DNA of 64,000 nt from an uncultured bacterium. GTDB lineage: Bacteria; Bacteroidota; Rhodothermia; Rhodothermales; Rubricoccaceae. Shown one piece after another: positions 50,112 through 57,880 of this stretch (position 1 is the first letter of the stretch; each line of letters begins with the position of its first letter). Location of the stretch: positions 1 to 64,000 of the forward strand of contig CANLSR010000013.1 in the NCBI GenBank assembly GCA_947493945.1, in the 5' to 3' direction. Made by a program: the position numbers and the translations under genes. The notes under the pieces are model-generated. The model searched no databases and was not told the origin of the DNA. It saw nothing but the letters and a program-made list of their open reading frames with translations.

Positions 50112-51236
50112 ATGCCCCACCTGCTCGCCCCAGACGAACCGCTCCCGTTCAGCGCCCGCGACGTCGTCGTGGTCGGGGGCGGGCAGGCCGCGCTCGCCGT
50201 CGGCTACCACCTCGCGCGCGAGCTCCGCCAGTCGCGCGCGACGGTCGCCCTCCTCGACGGCCAGCCGGGGCCGGGCGGCGCCTGGCGTGACGGGTGGGAC
50301 TCGCTCCGCCTGTTCTCGCCCGCCCAGTGGTCGTCGCTGCCGGGCTACCCCTTCCCCCGTTTCCTGGCGGACCGCGGCGCGCGGGCGGCGGAGGCCCCGC
50401 ACCGCGACGACGTCCTCGGCTACCTCGGGGCGTACGAGGCCCGCTACGACCTGCCCGTCTGGCGGCCGGTCCGGGTGACGGGCGTCCGCCGCCCCGAGGG
50501 GACTCCCGGCGGGGGGCTCCGGGTCGAGACCGACCGGGGCGACGTCCTCGCCCGCGCCGTGGTCGCCGCGACGGGGACGGCGTCCCGTCCGTCCGTCCCG
50601 GACGTGCCCGGCCGCGACGGCTTCCGGGGCGTCCAGGTCCACTCGTCGGCGTACCGCTCGCCGGCGCCGTTTGCCGGCCGGCGCGTGCTCGTGGTCGGGG
50701 GCGGCAACTCCGGCGCCCAGATCCTGGCCGAGGTCTCGGCCGTCGCGCGCGCCTCGTGGGTCGTCGAGCGCGAGCCCCGGTTCCTGCCCGAGGACGTCGA
50801 CGGCCGCGCGCTCTTCGACGCCGCGACGGCTCGCTACCACGCGATCCAGAACGGGGAGGACCCCGGCCGGCCGTACGGGTTGGGCGACGTGGTCCAGGTC
50901 CCGTCGGTCCGCGAGGCGAAGGGGGCGGGCCGCCTGGGCGACCTCCGCCCGCCGATCGCCCGGTTCACCACGGCGGGCGTGGTCTGGCCCGACGGCGACA
51001 CCGAGGCGGTCGACGCCGTGATCTGGTGCACCGGGTTCCGGCCCGCCCTGGGGTTCCTCGGTCCCCTGGGCGCCGGCGGCCGTGTGGCCGTCGAGGGCAC
51101 GAGGTCGGTCGCCGAGCCCCGTCTGTGGCTCGTCGGCTACGGGTCGTGGACCGGGTTCGCCTCGGCCACGCTGGTCGGCGTCGGTCGGTCCGCACGCGAC
51201 ACGGCCCGCGAGGTCGCCGGCGCGCTCGGCTCCTGA
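50112..51236 (+). CDS. Flavin-containing monooxygenase-like FAD/NAD(P)H oxidoreductase
   Basis: A 374-aa protein of the CzcO/YUCCA-like class. It has two dinucleotide folds: VVVVGGGQAALAVGYHLARE (FAD, about 14-33) and RVLVVGGGNSGAQILAEVSA (NAD(P), about 191-210). Between them are GPGGAWRDGWDSLRLFSPAQ and ATGTASRPSVPDVPG, and WCTGFRPALGFLGP lies near the C-terminus. The substrate is unknown; it may oxidise thiols, sulfides or reactive electrophiles during stress, given the neighbours. ATG 50112 is clear. Confidence 0.88.
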   Translation: MPHLLAPDEPLPFSARDVVVVGGGQAALAVGYHLARELRQSRATVALLDGQPGPGGAWRDGWDSLRLFSPAQWSSLPGYPFPRFLADRGARAAEAPHRDDVLGYLGAYEARYDLPVWRPVRVTGVRRPEGTPGGGLRVETDRGDVLARAVVAATGTASRPSVPDVPGRDGFRGVQVHSSAYRSPAPFAGRRVLVVGGGNSGAQILAEVSAVARASWVVEREPRFLPEDVDGRALFDAATARYHAIQNGEDPGRPYGLGDVVQVPSVREAKGAGRLGDLRPPIARFTTAGVVWPDGDTEAVDAVIWCTGFRPALGFLGPLGAGGRVAVEGTRSVAEPRLWLVGYGSWTGFASATLVGVGRSARDTAREVAGALGS

Positions 51237-51247
51237 CCCCTCCGCCC

Positions 51248-51267
51248 GCGCCTGCGGCGCCGTTTTT
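51248..51267 (+). terminator. Rho-independent terminator after the monooxygenase gene
   Basis: GCGCC-TGC-GGCGC forms a 5-bp stem followed two bases later by TTTTT (51263-51267), 11 bases after the monooxygenase stop. It is one of the few stems here with a T run. It also separates the converging LuxR-type gene. Confidence 0.6.
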
Positions 51268-51324
51268 GCGTCGGCACCCGTGCCCAGGCAGGGGCCCCGG
51301 CGCTCAGCGGGGGACGCCGCCGGG

Positions 51325-52116
51325 TCACGCGGCCACGAGGGGCCTGGGCCGGGCGGGGCCCCGACGGTCGCGCGTGGCGGGCGGGGGGAGAAGGCCCGCG
51401 CCGCAACGAGCGCGTTCCTCGGAGACCCGGCGCTGCTCGGGGGCCGCCTCGCCTCTGGGCCACGTCCCTTCGTCCTCGCCCTCGACCCACATGACGGCGT
51501 GCCTCATGAGCGTGGTCCCGTTCTCGAACCCCAGCTTCGCCTTGATGCGGGCGCGGTAGCTCTCGACCGTCTTGACGGAGAGGTGGAGGTGGCCCGCCGC
51601 CTCGCGCGTGGTGACGCCGCGGCCCGTCATCTCGAACACCTCGAGCTCGCGGTCCGAGAGCACCGCGAGCGGGCTCTCGGCGGCGCGCCTCGCACCCGAG
51701 GCGCCGAACAAGATCCGGTCTTTGACCCCCTCGGAAAGGAAGACGCGCCCGCTGAGCACAGTCCGTACGGCCTGGACGACCTGGGCCGTGCCGGCCCGCT
51801 TGCCGACGTAGCCGCGGGCGCCCGCCCGGACGACGCGCTCGGCGTAGAGGTCCCCGTCGTGGTGCGACAGGAAGAGGACCCGGAGCTCGGGGCAGAGCGT
51901 CAGCGCGCCCTTGAGGAACTCGAGCCCGCTCATGCCCGGCAGCGAAACGCCGGTGACGACGAGGTCGGGGCCGAGAGAGCTCAGTTTGCCCAGGACGCTC
52001 TCGGCGCGCTCGGCCTCCAGGACGACGTCGACATCGAGCCGGGCCCTCAGGACGTGTGCGAGCCCGCGCCGGAGGAGCGGGTGGCGATCGATGAGGACGG
52101 CGCGCGCGGCGGGCAT
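51325..52116 (-). CDS. LuxR-family response regulator with degenerate receiver
   Basis: A 263-aa NarL-type protein. The receiver-like domain (about 5-120) reads AVLIDRHPLLRRGLAHVLRA, then LVVTGVSLPGMSGLEFL. The phosphoacceptor Asp position is Gly and the second acidic residue of the metal pair is Arg, while the Lys (GYVGKRAGT) and Ser (LFLSHHDG) are kept. The HTH_LuxR domain (about 145-205) is normal (LSDRELEVFEMTGRGVTTRE, LHLSVKTVESYRARIKAKLG). It should act without phosphorylation. A 50-residue Arg/Pro-rich tail follows. No kinase is adjacent. The nearest genes are stress proteins, which it may control. Confidence 0.88.
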   Translation of the reverse strand: MPAARAVLIDRHPLLRRGLAHVLRARLDVDVVLEAERAESVLGKLSSLGPDLVVTGVSLPGMSGLEFLKGALTLCPELRVLFLSHHDGDLYAERVVRAGARGYVGKRAGTAQVVQAVRTVLSGRVFLSEGVKDRILFGASGARRAAESPLAVLSDRELEVFEMTGRGVTTREAAGHLHLSVKTVESYRARIKAKLGFENGTTLMRHAVMWVEGEDEGTWPRGEAAPEQRRVSEERARCGAGLLPPPATRDRRGPARPRPLVAA

Positions 52117-52284
52117 GGTGGGGGAGGGGATCGGGCGGGTAGGATCGGGCGCCGCGGCCCATAGATCCAATCGTTTGTGCTCATCCGCTCATAAGCCCTC
52201 GTTGTCGAGGCGCCGCACGTCTCGCTGTCTGTCGGTCGCGCCCGCCGTCGTGGAGTAGGCGAGCGGGCGGCCGGCGGCGCGTCG

Positions 52285-53241
52285 TCACGAGGGCTCCGGC
52301 GGCCCGGCGGCCCCGCTGGCGGGGGCCGCCAGCACGTCGCGCGCGACGAGCACCGGGCACGGGGCCGTCCGCACGAGGTCCTCGGCCACGCTCCCCAGGA
52401 CCGCCCGGCCCAGCCCGCCCCGCCCGCTCGTCCCGACGACCAGGAGGTGCGTCCGGACGTCGCCGGCGACGGCGCGGATCTTGTCGGCCGCCGCGCCCGT
52501 CCGGACGACCAGGCTGACGGGGAGCTCGCCGGGGACCTCCGACCGGAGCCGCTCGACCAGCGCCAGCAGCGCCTCGCGCGCGCGGACCCGGTCGCCTGCC
52601 GAGATGAGCGGCCCGCTGAGCGCGAGCGTCGGCGGGGTCACGTGGACGACGTCGAGGGGGGCGCCGTAAGCCACGGCGAGCCGGGCCGCCCACTGGGCCG
52701 CCGTCGGGACGTCGCCGTCCGCGACGTCGTCGACCGCCAGGAGCATGCGGCGCGGGGGCCACTCGCCCTGGCCCGGCGCGCCGAGCGGCCGGACCGTGAG
52801 GACCGGGCACGTCGCCCGGCGCGTGACGGCCTCGGCCACGCTGCCGAGCGCGCCGCGCCGCCAGCCCCGGCGGCCGCTCGTTCCCATCACGATCAGGCCC
52901 ACGCCCTCGTCGCGCGCGTAGTCGAGGATGGCCTCCGGCGGCTTCCGCCCGGCGACCTCGGTCCGGACCACGTCCACGGGGGCGTCGGGGTCCCCGTCAC
53001 CGGCCGGAGGCGGCCCGGGGAGGCCGAGGTCTTGGCACACGTCGGCGAGCGAGATCCGGCCGTGGTCGGCCTCGGGCGCGTCGGGCCAAGGCCGCTCAGG
53101 CGCCGCGGGGTCCTCGACGACGTGGAGCACGTGGAGCTCGGCGCCGAACCGGTCGGCGAGCCAGGCCGCGTGGCGGTAGGCGCCCTCGGCGGAGGCCGAG
53201 AAGTCGGTGGGGAAGAGGATCCGGTCCAGGGTCAGCGGCAT
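52285..53241 (-). CDS. Tandem universal stress protein
   Basis: A 318-aa protein with Usp domain 1 (about 3-150; RILFPTDFSASAEGAYRHAA, IVMGTSGRRGWRRGALGSVA) and domain 2 (about 165-305; LVVGTSGRGGLGRAVLGSVA). Both end in the CPVL strand, and the ATP motifs are largely intact. It is 14 bp downstream of the amidohydrolase gene, so it is probably the last gene of an MFS-amidohydrolase-Usp transcript, with the LuxR-type gene 168 bp further on. Confidence 0.87.
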   Translation of the reverse strand: MPLTLDRILFPTDFSASAEGAYRHAAWLADRFGAELHVLHVVEDPAAPERPWPDAPEADHGRISLADVCQDLGLPGPPPAGDGDPDAPVDVVRTEVAGRKPPEAILDYARDEGVGLIVMGTSGRRGWRRGALGSVAEAVTRRATCPVLTVRPLGAPGQGEWPPRRMLLAVDDVADGDVPTAAQWAARLAVAYGAPLDVVHVTPPTLALSGPLISAGDRVRAREALLALVERLRSEVPGELPVSLVVRTGAAADKIRAVAGDVRTHLLVVGTSGRGGLGRAVLGSVAEDLVRTAPCPVLVARDVLAAPASGAAGPPEPS

Positions 53242-53255
53242 GGGAGGCGGGCGCT

Positions 53256-54515
53256 CTAGGTGGTACTCCGAAAGAGGTCGAGCTCGACGTCGTAGCTCGG
53301 CTCGGGCCGCTTGAAGAGGTACTCCCCGTGGCGGACCGACGCCAGCACGTCGGCCCGCTGGCGGACGGCCTCGAACGGCGTCTCGGCGTCGAGCACGATA
53401 AAGTGGGCCGGCTTGCCCACCTCGATCCCGTACTGGTCCTCCACGTTGAGCGTCTTGGCCCCGTTGTGCGTGACGAGGTCCAGGCACCGGTCCAGCTCGT
53501 CGAACGACATCGTCTGGGCCAGGTGGATCCCGTTGTCCAGGATGTTCATCATGTTCCCGTTCCCGACCGGGTACCACGGGTCGTTAATCGAGTCCTGCCC
53601 GAAGCAGACGTTGATCCCGCTCTCCCACATCTCCTTGACGCGCGTCAGGCCGCGGCGCTTGGGGTAGGTGTCCTGGCGGCCCTGGAGGAAGGCGTTCTCG
53701 GTCGGGTTGGCGATAAAGTTCATGCCCGACTGCCTAAAGAGCCCCATCATGCGGAACGCGTAGGCGTCGTTGGCCGAGCCGAACGAGCACGTGTGGCTGG
53801 CCGTCGAGCACGTCCCGATCCCCTCGGTCATGACCAGCGCGTTGAGCAGTTGGACGTGCCGGCTCATCGGGTCGTCGGTCTCGTCGCAGTGGACGTCGAT
53901 GAGCTTGTCGTACTTCACCGCCAGCTCGACCGTCCGGCGCACCGAGTCCTGGCCGAACTCGTAGGCCCACTCAAAGTGCGGGATGCCGCCGACGCAGTCG
54001 GCGCCCATCTTGAGCGCCTCCTCGACCATCTCGTCGCCGCCCTTGTAGGCGAACATCCCCTCCTGGGGGAAGGCGACGATCTGGATGGTCACGTTGTCCT
54101 TGAGCTCCTCGCGCAGCTCCATGATCGCCCTCAGGCCCGTCAGCTTCGGGTCGTCCACGTCGACGTGGGTGCGGATAAACTGGACCCCCTTCGACACCTC
54201 CTCCCGGATGCCCCGGAGCGCGCGCTCCCGGGCGTCCTGCAGCGTCTGGGTCTTTTTGACCTCGTGCCACCGCGCGATGCCGTCGAACAAGGTGCCCCCG
54301 TCGTTCTCGGAGGCCGCCGTGCCGCCGGTGTAGACGTAGTCGAGGTGCAGGTGCGGGTCGACGTAGGGCGGGGTCACCAGCCGGCCCTTGAGGTCGATCT
54401 CCTCGTCGGCGTCGGGCAGGTCGGTCCCGATCTGCTGGATGACGCCCTCGCCGACCAGGATCTCCTTGGCTTGGTCGTGCTGGCGGTAGATGCGGGCGTT
54501 GGTGAACTTTTTCAT
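53256..54515 (-). CDS. Cytosine deaminase-like amidohydrolase
   Basis: A 419-aa metal-dependent hydrolase of the CodA group. Metal ligands are DPHLHLDYVYTGG (HxH), the His in DVHCDETDDP and the Asp in CFGQDSINDPW. HFEWAYEFGQDS and ASHTCSFGSANDAYAF match the CodA pattern. The stretch INDPWYPVGNGNMMNILDNG is close to E. coli CodA. CodA-like proteins deaminate cytosine, isoguanine or related heterocycles, so the exact base is open. Its residue use (more Lys, Asn, Ile) is less GC-driven than its neighbours, possibly a sign of separate acquisition. It is 10 bp downstream of the MFS gene. Confidence 0.87.
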   Translation of the reverse strand: MKKFTNARIYRQHDQAKEILVGEGVIQQIGTDLPDADEEIDLKGRLVTPPYVDPHLHLDYVYTGGTAASENDGGTLFDGIARWHEVKKTQTLQDARERALRGIREEVSKGVQFIRTHVDVDDPKLTGLRAIMELREELKDNVTIQIVAFPQEGMFAYKGGDEMVEEALKMGADCVGGIPHFEWAYEFGQDSVRRTVELAVKYDKLIDVHCDETDDPMSRHVQLLNALVMTEGIGTCSTASHTCSFGSANDAYAFRMMGLFRQSGMNFIANPTENAFLQGRQDTYPKRRGLTRVKEMWESGINVCFGQDSINDPWYPVGNGNMMNILDNGIHLAQTMSFDELDRCLDLVTHNGAKTLNVEDQYGIEVGKPAHFIVLDAETPFEAVRQRADVLASVRHGEYLFKRPEPSYDVELDLFRSTT

Positions 54516-54525
54516 GGCGCTGTGT

Positions 54526-55749
54526 CTATGCGGTGGTGGACGGGACTGGAGGCGCGGACGGGGCCGGAGTAGACCGCAGGGTGCGCTTGGACAGGAACGC
54601 GACGGCCGTGGCCAGGACGAAGCAGGCCAGCGACGCGTAGACGATGAGCCGGGTGCCGGAGCCGGGGAACCGGACCAGCAGCGCCCCGCCGACCCACGTC
54701 GCGATCATGATGGAGACGTTGAACACGCTGGACTGCACCGACGTGGCGACGCCCTTGGCCTCCTCGACCTGCTTGCTGACGGCGGTCTGGTACATGGTCA
54801 CGAGCGGGCCGAAGGCCAGGCCCCACAGGAAAAACGCGACGTGTGAGACGCCGGTGGCCCCCTCGAACGCGAGGAACAGGGCCATCGACAGGCCGCCGAC
54901 GCCCAGCATGACCACGATCAGAGGGCGGAGGTAGGCGTCGATGTACTTGGCGGAGACGACCACCGAGAGCACCGAGCCGACCCCGAAGATCAGCAGCGCT
55001 AGGCCGATGCCGCCCGCGAAGTCGATCCACTCGACGAGCAGCGTGATGTAGGTGTAGACGCCGTAGTGGGCCGCGACCGACAGGAACGTCAGCAGCAGGA
55101 CGATCAGGACCCCCGGCATCTTGAGCATCGCCAGCGGCGAGTTGCTCTTGGTCAGCGTCTCGCCCTCGACCGCCGGCAGGAAGAGCACCGACAGCGCGGC
55201 GATGACGGCCGTGAGCGCGCCCAGCGCGACGAAGACGCTCCGCCAGCCGAACGCGAGGCCGATCGCGGTCATGGCCGGCAGGCCGACGCTGATGCCGAGC
55301 GTGTTGCCCGCCATGATGACCGTGATGGCCTTGCCGTGCATGTCCTCCGGCACCAACTCCGTGCCGTAGGCCGCGATCATCGGCCACATCACGCCCGCGC
55401 AGACGCCGCCGATGACGCGGCAGGCGACGATGACGCCGTAGGACGACGACAGGCCGACGACGACGTTGGAGGCCGCGAACCCGGCCAGCAGCACCAGCAG
55501 CAGCGTCTTGCGGTCGACCGCCAGCGTGGCGCTGACGAGCGGGATGGCGGCCACGGCGGACGCCAGCGCGTACACGCCGACCAGGAAGCCCACGTCGTTC
55601 TCCTCGACGCCCAGACCCTCGGTCATCTGGGGCAGGATCCCCGACGGCACCAGCTCGGACAGGATGCCGATGAACGTGACGCTGGCCATCAGGCCAAAGA
55701 CGAACCACGAGAACGTCTGGCGTTCGCTGGACGGGGAGCCTGCGGGCAC
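54526..55749 (-). CDS. MFS transporter, DHA/PbuE-like
   Basis: A 407-aa 12-helix permease beginning at GTG 55749. The first helices (WFVFGLMASVTFIGILSELV) and the loop VEENDVGFLVGVYALASAVA resemble AraJ/PbuE-type drug:H+ antiporters, some of which move purines or nucleosides. Clear motif-A-like text is DRKTLLLVLLAGF. The gene is cotranscribed with the CodA-like deaminase, so a nucleobase or analogue is the likely substrate. It is only a family-level call. Confidence 0.87.
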   Translation of the reverse strand: MPAGSPSSERQTFSWFVFGLMASVTFIGILSELVPSGILPQMTEGLGVEENDVGFLVGVYALASAVAAIPLVSATLAVDRKTLLLVLLAGFAASNVVVGLSSSYGVIVACRVIGGVCAGVMWPMIAAYGTELVPEDMHGKAITVIMAGNTLGISVGLPAMTAIGLAFGWRSVFVALGALTAVIAALSVLFLPAVEGETLTKSNSPLAMLKMPGVLIVLLLTFLSVAAHYGVYTYITLLVEWIDFAGGIGLALLIFGVGSVLSVVVSAKYIDAYLRPLIVVMLGVGGLSMALFLAFEGATGVSHVAFFLWGLAFGPLVTMYQTAVSKQVEEAKGVATSVQSSVFNVSIMIATWVGGALLVRFPGSGTRLIVYASLACFVLATAVAFLSKRTLRSTPAPSAPPVPSTTA

Positions 55750-56188
55750 GGGGGTGGGGTAGGTGGCCGCCCGCTTCGATCGCCGAGGCGGGCGGCAAGG
55801 TGAGGACGTCGCAGCGGAGCCCGGCGGGTCCGGCCGCTGGCCAACATCCGCCGCGGGCGTCCGTCGTGCCGCTGGGCCATCCTCCCTTCGAGCGTGGGCC
55901 GCCGCCGGTGGCCGCCGTGGGGCCGCGCCCTACGCGGCCGCGGCATCGGCCGCGGCGTTCCAGTCTCAGTAGCACTCCTGGAAAGAACCGAGGCCGCGCG
56001 GGCACGTCCAGCCCACGGACTGGCGGCGCGGCTCGCGGCACGCCGGGGCGTGCGACGCGGGGGGCGTTGCGTGTCTGCCGCCAGGGCGGGGGCGTAGCCT
56101 GCGAAAACAGAAGGGAGCCGGCGGCCCGGTGGCGGCGGCTCCTGGAGGCACAGGAGTTCTGCGACCGAGAGGGGCCGCGGGCTCCCCG
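55750..56188. other. Gene-free gap before the ArsR gene
   Basis: In these 439 bases I find no family-like frame. The stretch should hold the promoter of the MFS-deaminase genes. Several short GC inverted repeats occur by composition alone. Confidence 0.35.
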
Positions 56189-56491
56189 TCAGGCCTGCTC
56201 CCGCAGGGCCCCGCACACGAGCAGGCACAGGCCCGGTACGCTCGGGTCGGTCACCCGGTAGAGCGAGAGCGTCCCGTCGCGGCGGCTCCCCACCAGCCCG
56301 CCGTCGGCCAGCTTGCGCAAGTGCTTCGACGTGTTCTGGTGGCTCTGGCCCGTCGCCTCGGCGAGGTCCTGGACCGCCACCTCGCCCCGCTCCAAGAGCA
56401 CGTTGAGCAGGTGGAGCCGGACGGGGTCGCCGAGCAGTCGGAACCGTCCGGCGGCGGCGGCGAGGAGGGCGGGGGGGACGGGGGCATCCAT
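56189..56491 (-). CDS. ArsR-family winged-helix repressor
   Basis: A 100-aa regulator. RFRLLGDPVRLHLLNVLLER and VAVQDLAEATGQSHQNTSKH are the ArsR helices, then LRKLADGGLVGSRRDGTLSL the wing. Two Cys lie near the C-terminus (LCLLVCGAL); there is no metal site like CVC in helix 3. Divergent placement from the YeeE genes and sulfur-oxidation enzymes suggests a persulfide or sulfide sensor of the BigR/SqrR kind, although the N-terminal Cys of those proteins is not seen. ATG 56491 is preferred over TTG 56506. Confidence 0.85.
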   Translation of the reverse strand: MDAPVPPALLAAAAGRFRLLGDPVRLHLLNVLLERGEVAVQDLAEATGQSHQNTSKHLRKLADGGLVGSRRDGTLSLYRVTDPSVPGLCLLVCGALREQA

Positions 56492-56493
56492 GG

Positions 56494-56654
56494 CTAAAAT
56501 GTACAACCCGTCACGGGATCCGGTACCCGACGTAGGAGACCGCTACGAGCGCGCAGTGTCTCTGAGGCGTCGGGTTCACGGATCCTTTGTCGGGTAGGGC
56601 TGGAACTAGGCAACTGTGGGGTTGTATTGTGGCTGTTCCAACACGTTATGACAA
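56494..56654. promoter_or_regulatory. Divergent control region of the sulfur genes
   Basis: The gap between arsR and the first yeeE has GGGTTGTACATTTTAG on the minus strand (56509-56494), touching the arsR start. It also has GGGTTGTATTGTGG on the plus strand (56619-56632) and GTTATGACAA (56645-56654) overlapping the yeeE start. The last is the exact complement of 57842-57851 before the dioxygenase gene. These shared motifs are candidate ArsR operators. Confidence 0.45.
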
Positions 56655-57229
56655 CCATGTCTCCTGTCCAAGACCCCTGGCCCTGGTACGTCGCCGGCCC
56701 ACTTATCGGGCTCGTCGTCCCGGCCCTCCTCGTCTTCGGGGGCAAGACGTTTGGCTTGTCGGCCAACCTCCGCCACGCCTGCGCCGCCGCCCCCGTGCCC
56801 GACCGGGCCAAGCCCGGCTTCCTCCGCTACGACTGGCGGAGCGCCGGCACGTGGAACTTGGTCTTCGCCCTCGGGATCGCCGTCGGCGGCTTCGTCGGCA
56901 TCCGCCTGCTCTCCGACCCGGCGGCGCCGCTCGCGCTCTCGGCCCCGACCGTCGCCGCGCTCGCGGACCTCGGCGTGACCGACCTCGCCGGCTTCGTCCC
57001 GGCGCAGCTCGTCTCGTGGCCCGCGCTCGCCACACCCGCCGGCGCGCTCATGGTCCTCGGGGGCGGCTTCTTGGTCGGCTTCGGCGCGCGGTGGGCCGGG
57101 GGCTGCACGTCCGGCCACGCCATCTCGGGCCTGGCCGACCTCCAGGTCCCGTCGCTCGTCGCCGTCGTCGGCTTCTTCGCCGGCGGCCTCGCCGTGACCC
57201 ACGTCCTGCTCCCGCTCCTCCTCGCCTAG
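56648..57229 (+). CDS. YeeE/YedE-family sulfur transport protein
   Basis: A 193-aa membrane protein with about four to five helices. The conserved Cys-containing motif is FGARWAGGCTSGHAISGLAD, in which the Cys is thought to pass thiosulfate or sulfane sulfur through the membrane. WRSAGTWNLVFALGIAVGGF is also typical. ATG 56648 was taken as start; 56657 is possible. It pairs with the next gene (2-bp gap) to make the two halves found fused in larger YeeE proteins. Confidence 0.85.
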   Translation: MTTMSPVQDPWPWYVAGPLIGLVVPALLVFGGKTFGLSANLRHACAAAPVPDRAKPGFLRYDWRSAGTWNLVFALGIAVGGFVGIRLLSDPAAPLALSAPTVAALADLGVTDLAGFVPAQLVSWPALATPAGALMVLGGGFLVGFGARWAGGCTSGHAISGLADLQVPSLVAVVGFFAGGLAVTHVLLPLLLA

Positions 57230-57231
57230 CC

Positions 57232-57804
57232 ATGCGCACGCCCACCCACCAGCTCCGGCAGGCCGACGCCGCCAGCGGCTCGCCTCGCCACGTCGACCTT
57301 CCAGCGGAGTGCGCCGACGCCGAGCAGGTCCCGGCCGACCTCCGAGACCGGGCCCTCGCCTCGGGAAACGCGCCGCTGGCGCTGCTCGTCTACGGCCTCC
57401 TCGGGGCCTTCCTCGGCTTGGTGTTCACCAAGAGCCAGGTGATCTCGTGGTTCCGGATCTACGAGATGTTCCGGTTCGAGAGCTTCCACATGTACGGCGT
57501 CATCGGCTCCGCCGTCGTGACCGCCGCCGTGTCCGTCTGGGTCATCAAGCGGCTCGGGCTCACGACCGTCCACGGCGAGCCCATCGAGCTGGCCCCGAAG
57601 CAGTGGGGCGACTCGCGTGTGCCCGGCGCCCGGTACTGGATGGGCGGCGTCACCTTCGGGCTCGGCTGGGCGCTCCTGGGCGCGTGCCCCGGCCCGCTCG
57701 TGGCCCTGTTGGGCGGCGGCGTCTCCGTCATGGCGGCGGCGCTCGTCGCCGCGCTCGGCGGGACGTGGGCCTACGCGCTCCTGCGCGACCGCCTCCCGCA
57801 CTAG
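57232..57804 (+). CDS. Second YeeE/YedE-family half (DUF6691-like)
   Basis: A 190-aa membrane protein with a 45-residue soluble leader, then four helices. MGGVTFGLGWALLGACPGPL contains the conserved GACPGP with the reactive Cys, matching the C-terminal half of YeeE. VFTKSQVISWFRIYEMFRFE is a standard DUF6691 region. The gene starts 2 bp after its partner. Together they should bring sulfane sulfur into the cell for the dioxygenase downstream. Confidence 0.87.
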   Translation: MRTPTHQLRQADAASGSPRHVDLPAECADAEQVPADLRDRALASGNAPLALLVYGLLGAFLGLVFTKSQVISWFRIYEMFRFESFHMYGVIGSAVVTAAVSVWVIKRLGLTTVHGEPIELAPKQWGDSRVPGARYWMGGVTFGLGWALLGACPGPLVALLGGGVSVMAAALVAALGGTWAYALLRDRLPH

Positions 57805-57841
57805 GCCTTGCCCGATGCGGCGAGTCGCCGTATCTCACCAC

Positions 57842-57864
57842 TTGTCATAACATTGTATAACCGG
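57842..57864. promoter_or_regulatory. Candidate ArsR site before the dioxygenase gene
   Basis: TTGTCATAACATTGTATAACC holds the exact complement of the motif at the yeeE start (GTTATGACAA) and a GGTTATACAATG element similar to the arsR-proximal site. It lies 17-39 bp before the ATG. Confidence 0.45.
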
Positions 57865-57880
57865 CCCTAGCCCCAGTCCC

